Positions 63,580 through 64,000 of a stretch of 64,000 bases of DNA are shown here, piece after piece. The translations under genes and the position numbers were made by a program. Where the stretch lies: the NCBI RefSeq assembly GCF_028657195.3, contig NZ_JANCPR020000008.1:124001-188000 (forward strand). The letters are read 5' to 3'. The stretch's first letter is position 1, and each line of letters starts with the position of its first letter. This DNA comes from Streptomyces iconiensis. GTDB lineage: Bacteria; Actinomycetota; Actinomycetes; Streptomycetales; Streptomycetaceae. The notes beneath the pieces are model-generated. The model had not been told where the DNA came from. It worked only from the letters and a program-made list of their open reading frames with translations, and searched no databases.

Positions 63580-64000
63580 ATGGACGACAGCAACGCAGAC
63601 CCGCGTCCGGCACGCCCCGTTCTGGAGGCGCCGGACATCGCGCGGGTTCTCACCCGTATCTCCCACGAGATCGTCGAGCGCGCCAAGGGCGCCGACGACG
63701 TGGTACTTCTCGGCATTCCCACCCGCGGCGTCTTCCTCGCGCGGAGGCTGGCCGACAAGCTCGAAGAGATCACCGGCGGAGCGATCCCCGTCGGTTCGCT
63801 CGACATCACGATGTACCGCGACGATCTCCGTATGGGCCCCGCGCGGACTCTGGCGCGTACCGAGATCCCCGCTGACGGCGTCGACGGACGGCTCGTCGTA
63901 CTCGTCGACGACGTGCTCTACTCCGGCCGCACGATCCGCGCCGCGCTCGATGCCCTGGGTGACATCGGCCGCCCGCGCGCGGTCCAGCTCGCCGTTCTGG
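63580..64000 (+). CDS. pyrR: Pyrimidine operon regulator PyrR (3' end outside window)
   Basis: At least 140 residues of a PRPP-family protein that binds pyr mRNA and also has uracil phosphoribosyltransferase activity in the family. The start is MDDSNADPRPARPVLEA, followed by a conserved VLLGIPTRGVFLARRLADK and DITMYRDDLRM, and the PRPP-binding VVLVDDVLYSGRT. ATG follows GAAGGAGGT. It heads the pyrimidine biosynthesis operon in streptomycetes; the rest lies beyond the window. Confidence 0.95.
   Translation, partial: MDDSNADPRPARPVLEAPDIARVLTRISHEIVERAKGADDVVLLGIPTRGVFLARRLADKLEEITGGAIPVGSLDITMYRDDLRMGPARTLARTEIPADGVDGRLVVLVDDVLYSGRTIRAALDALGDIGRPRAVQLAVL

Noticed and set aside
1..64000. Mobile elements, prophage, CRISPR arrays or biosynthetic gene cluster
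   Set aside because: No transposase, integrase, phage or Cas motif, no regularly spaced repeats, and no PKS/NRPS-type genes are present; gene order is the standard streptomycete core.

Overview
The window is a gene-dense, very GC-rich stretch of an actinobacterial chromosome, almost certainly Streptomyces or a close relative in the Streptomycetaceae. The evidence is the strong G/C bias at third codon positions, the frequent GTG and TTG starts, an SsgB-type sporulation protein, a BldD developmental regulator with an intact c-di-GMP signature, a phosphatidylinositol mannoside (PIM) gene set and the typical streptomycete gene order. It is a conserved core region, not an island: I see no transposase, integrase, phage gene, CRISPR array or secondary-metabolite cluster.

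Layout. 1-5.8 kb: end of cobA, a TrmH-type RNA methyltransferase, a membrane Ser/Thr kinase, small conserved proteins, a phosphotransferase-family protein next to the remnant of a lost quinone oxidoreductase gene, and a zinc-ribbon protein. 5.9-6.4 kb: a five-gene tRNA operon (Gly, Cys, Val, Val, Val) on the minus strand. 6.5-13.5 kb: pabB-like and pabC-like genes for p-aminobenzoate, a GNAT protein, a DsbA-like protein, a CGNR zinc-finger protein, ssgB, a small membrane protein, and two identical tRNA-Val genes flanking an SRPBCC gene. 13.5-22.1 kb: a DnaQ-like protein lacking its catalytic residues, thrS, a HIT protein, a large membrane protein and an EF-G paralogue. 22.3-31.1 kb: pgsA-patA-pimA for PIM synthesis, pdxS/pdxT for PLP, a YebC regulator and ruvC-ruvA-ruvB for Holliday-junction processing. 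31.3-38.3 kb: yajC-secD-secF for export, then apt and rel for purine salvage and (p)ppGpp. 38.5-49.9 kb: DUF349 protein, cyclophilin, metallo-hydrolase, hisS, VKOR protein, rarA, an iron-box-linked DUF2470 gene, rpsD and a STAND ATPase. 49.1-62.3 kb: a long, mostly tightly coupled run from a DUF948 protein through alaS, ruvX, mltG, aroE, aroC, aroK, aroB, a P-loop protein, an M24 pseudo-peptidase, efp and nusB. 62.3-64 kb: a repeat-rich convergent spacer, bldD, and the start of pyrR behind a PyrR-binding leader hairpin.

How the genes work together. Many neighbouring genes form functional modules with 1-4 base overlaps that imply translational coupling (pgsA/patA/pimA, ruvC/ruvA, secF/apt, alaS/ruvX, mltG/aroE, aroC/aroK/aroB). 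Translation is served by three aminoacyl-tRNA synthetases, rpsD, efp, seven tRNA genes and an EF-G2-type GTPase. Stress and development are represented by rel, ssgB and bldD.

The most interesting points are not a new large system but local oddities: an iron-repressor-type operator in the 55-base spacer shared with rpsD, two proteins with degenerate active sites (DnaQ-like and M24-like), a remnant oxidoreductase gene, a candidate stress-sigma promoter at ssgB, an exact BldD-type palindrome upstream of bldD, tandem tRNA-associated hairpins, and a mosaic repeat block between nusB and bldD. All assignments come from reading motifs and gene order; no database search was run.
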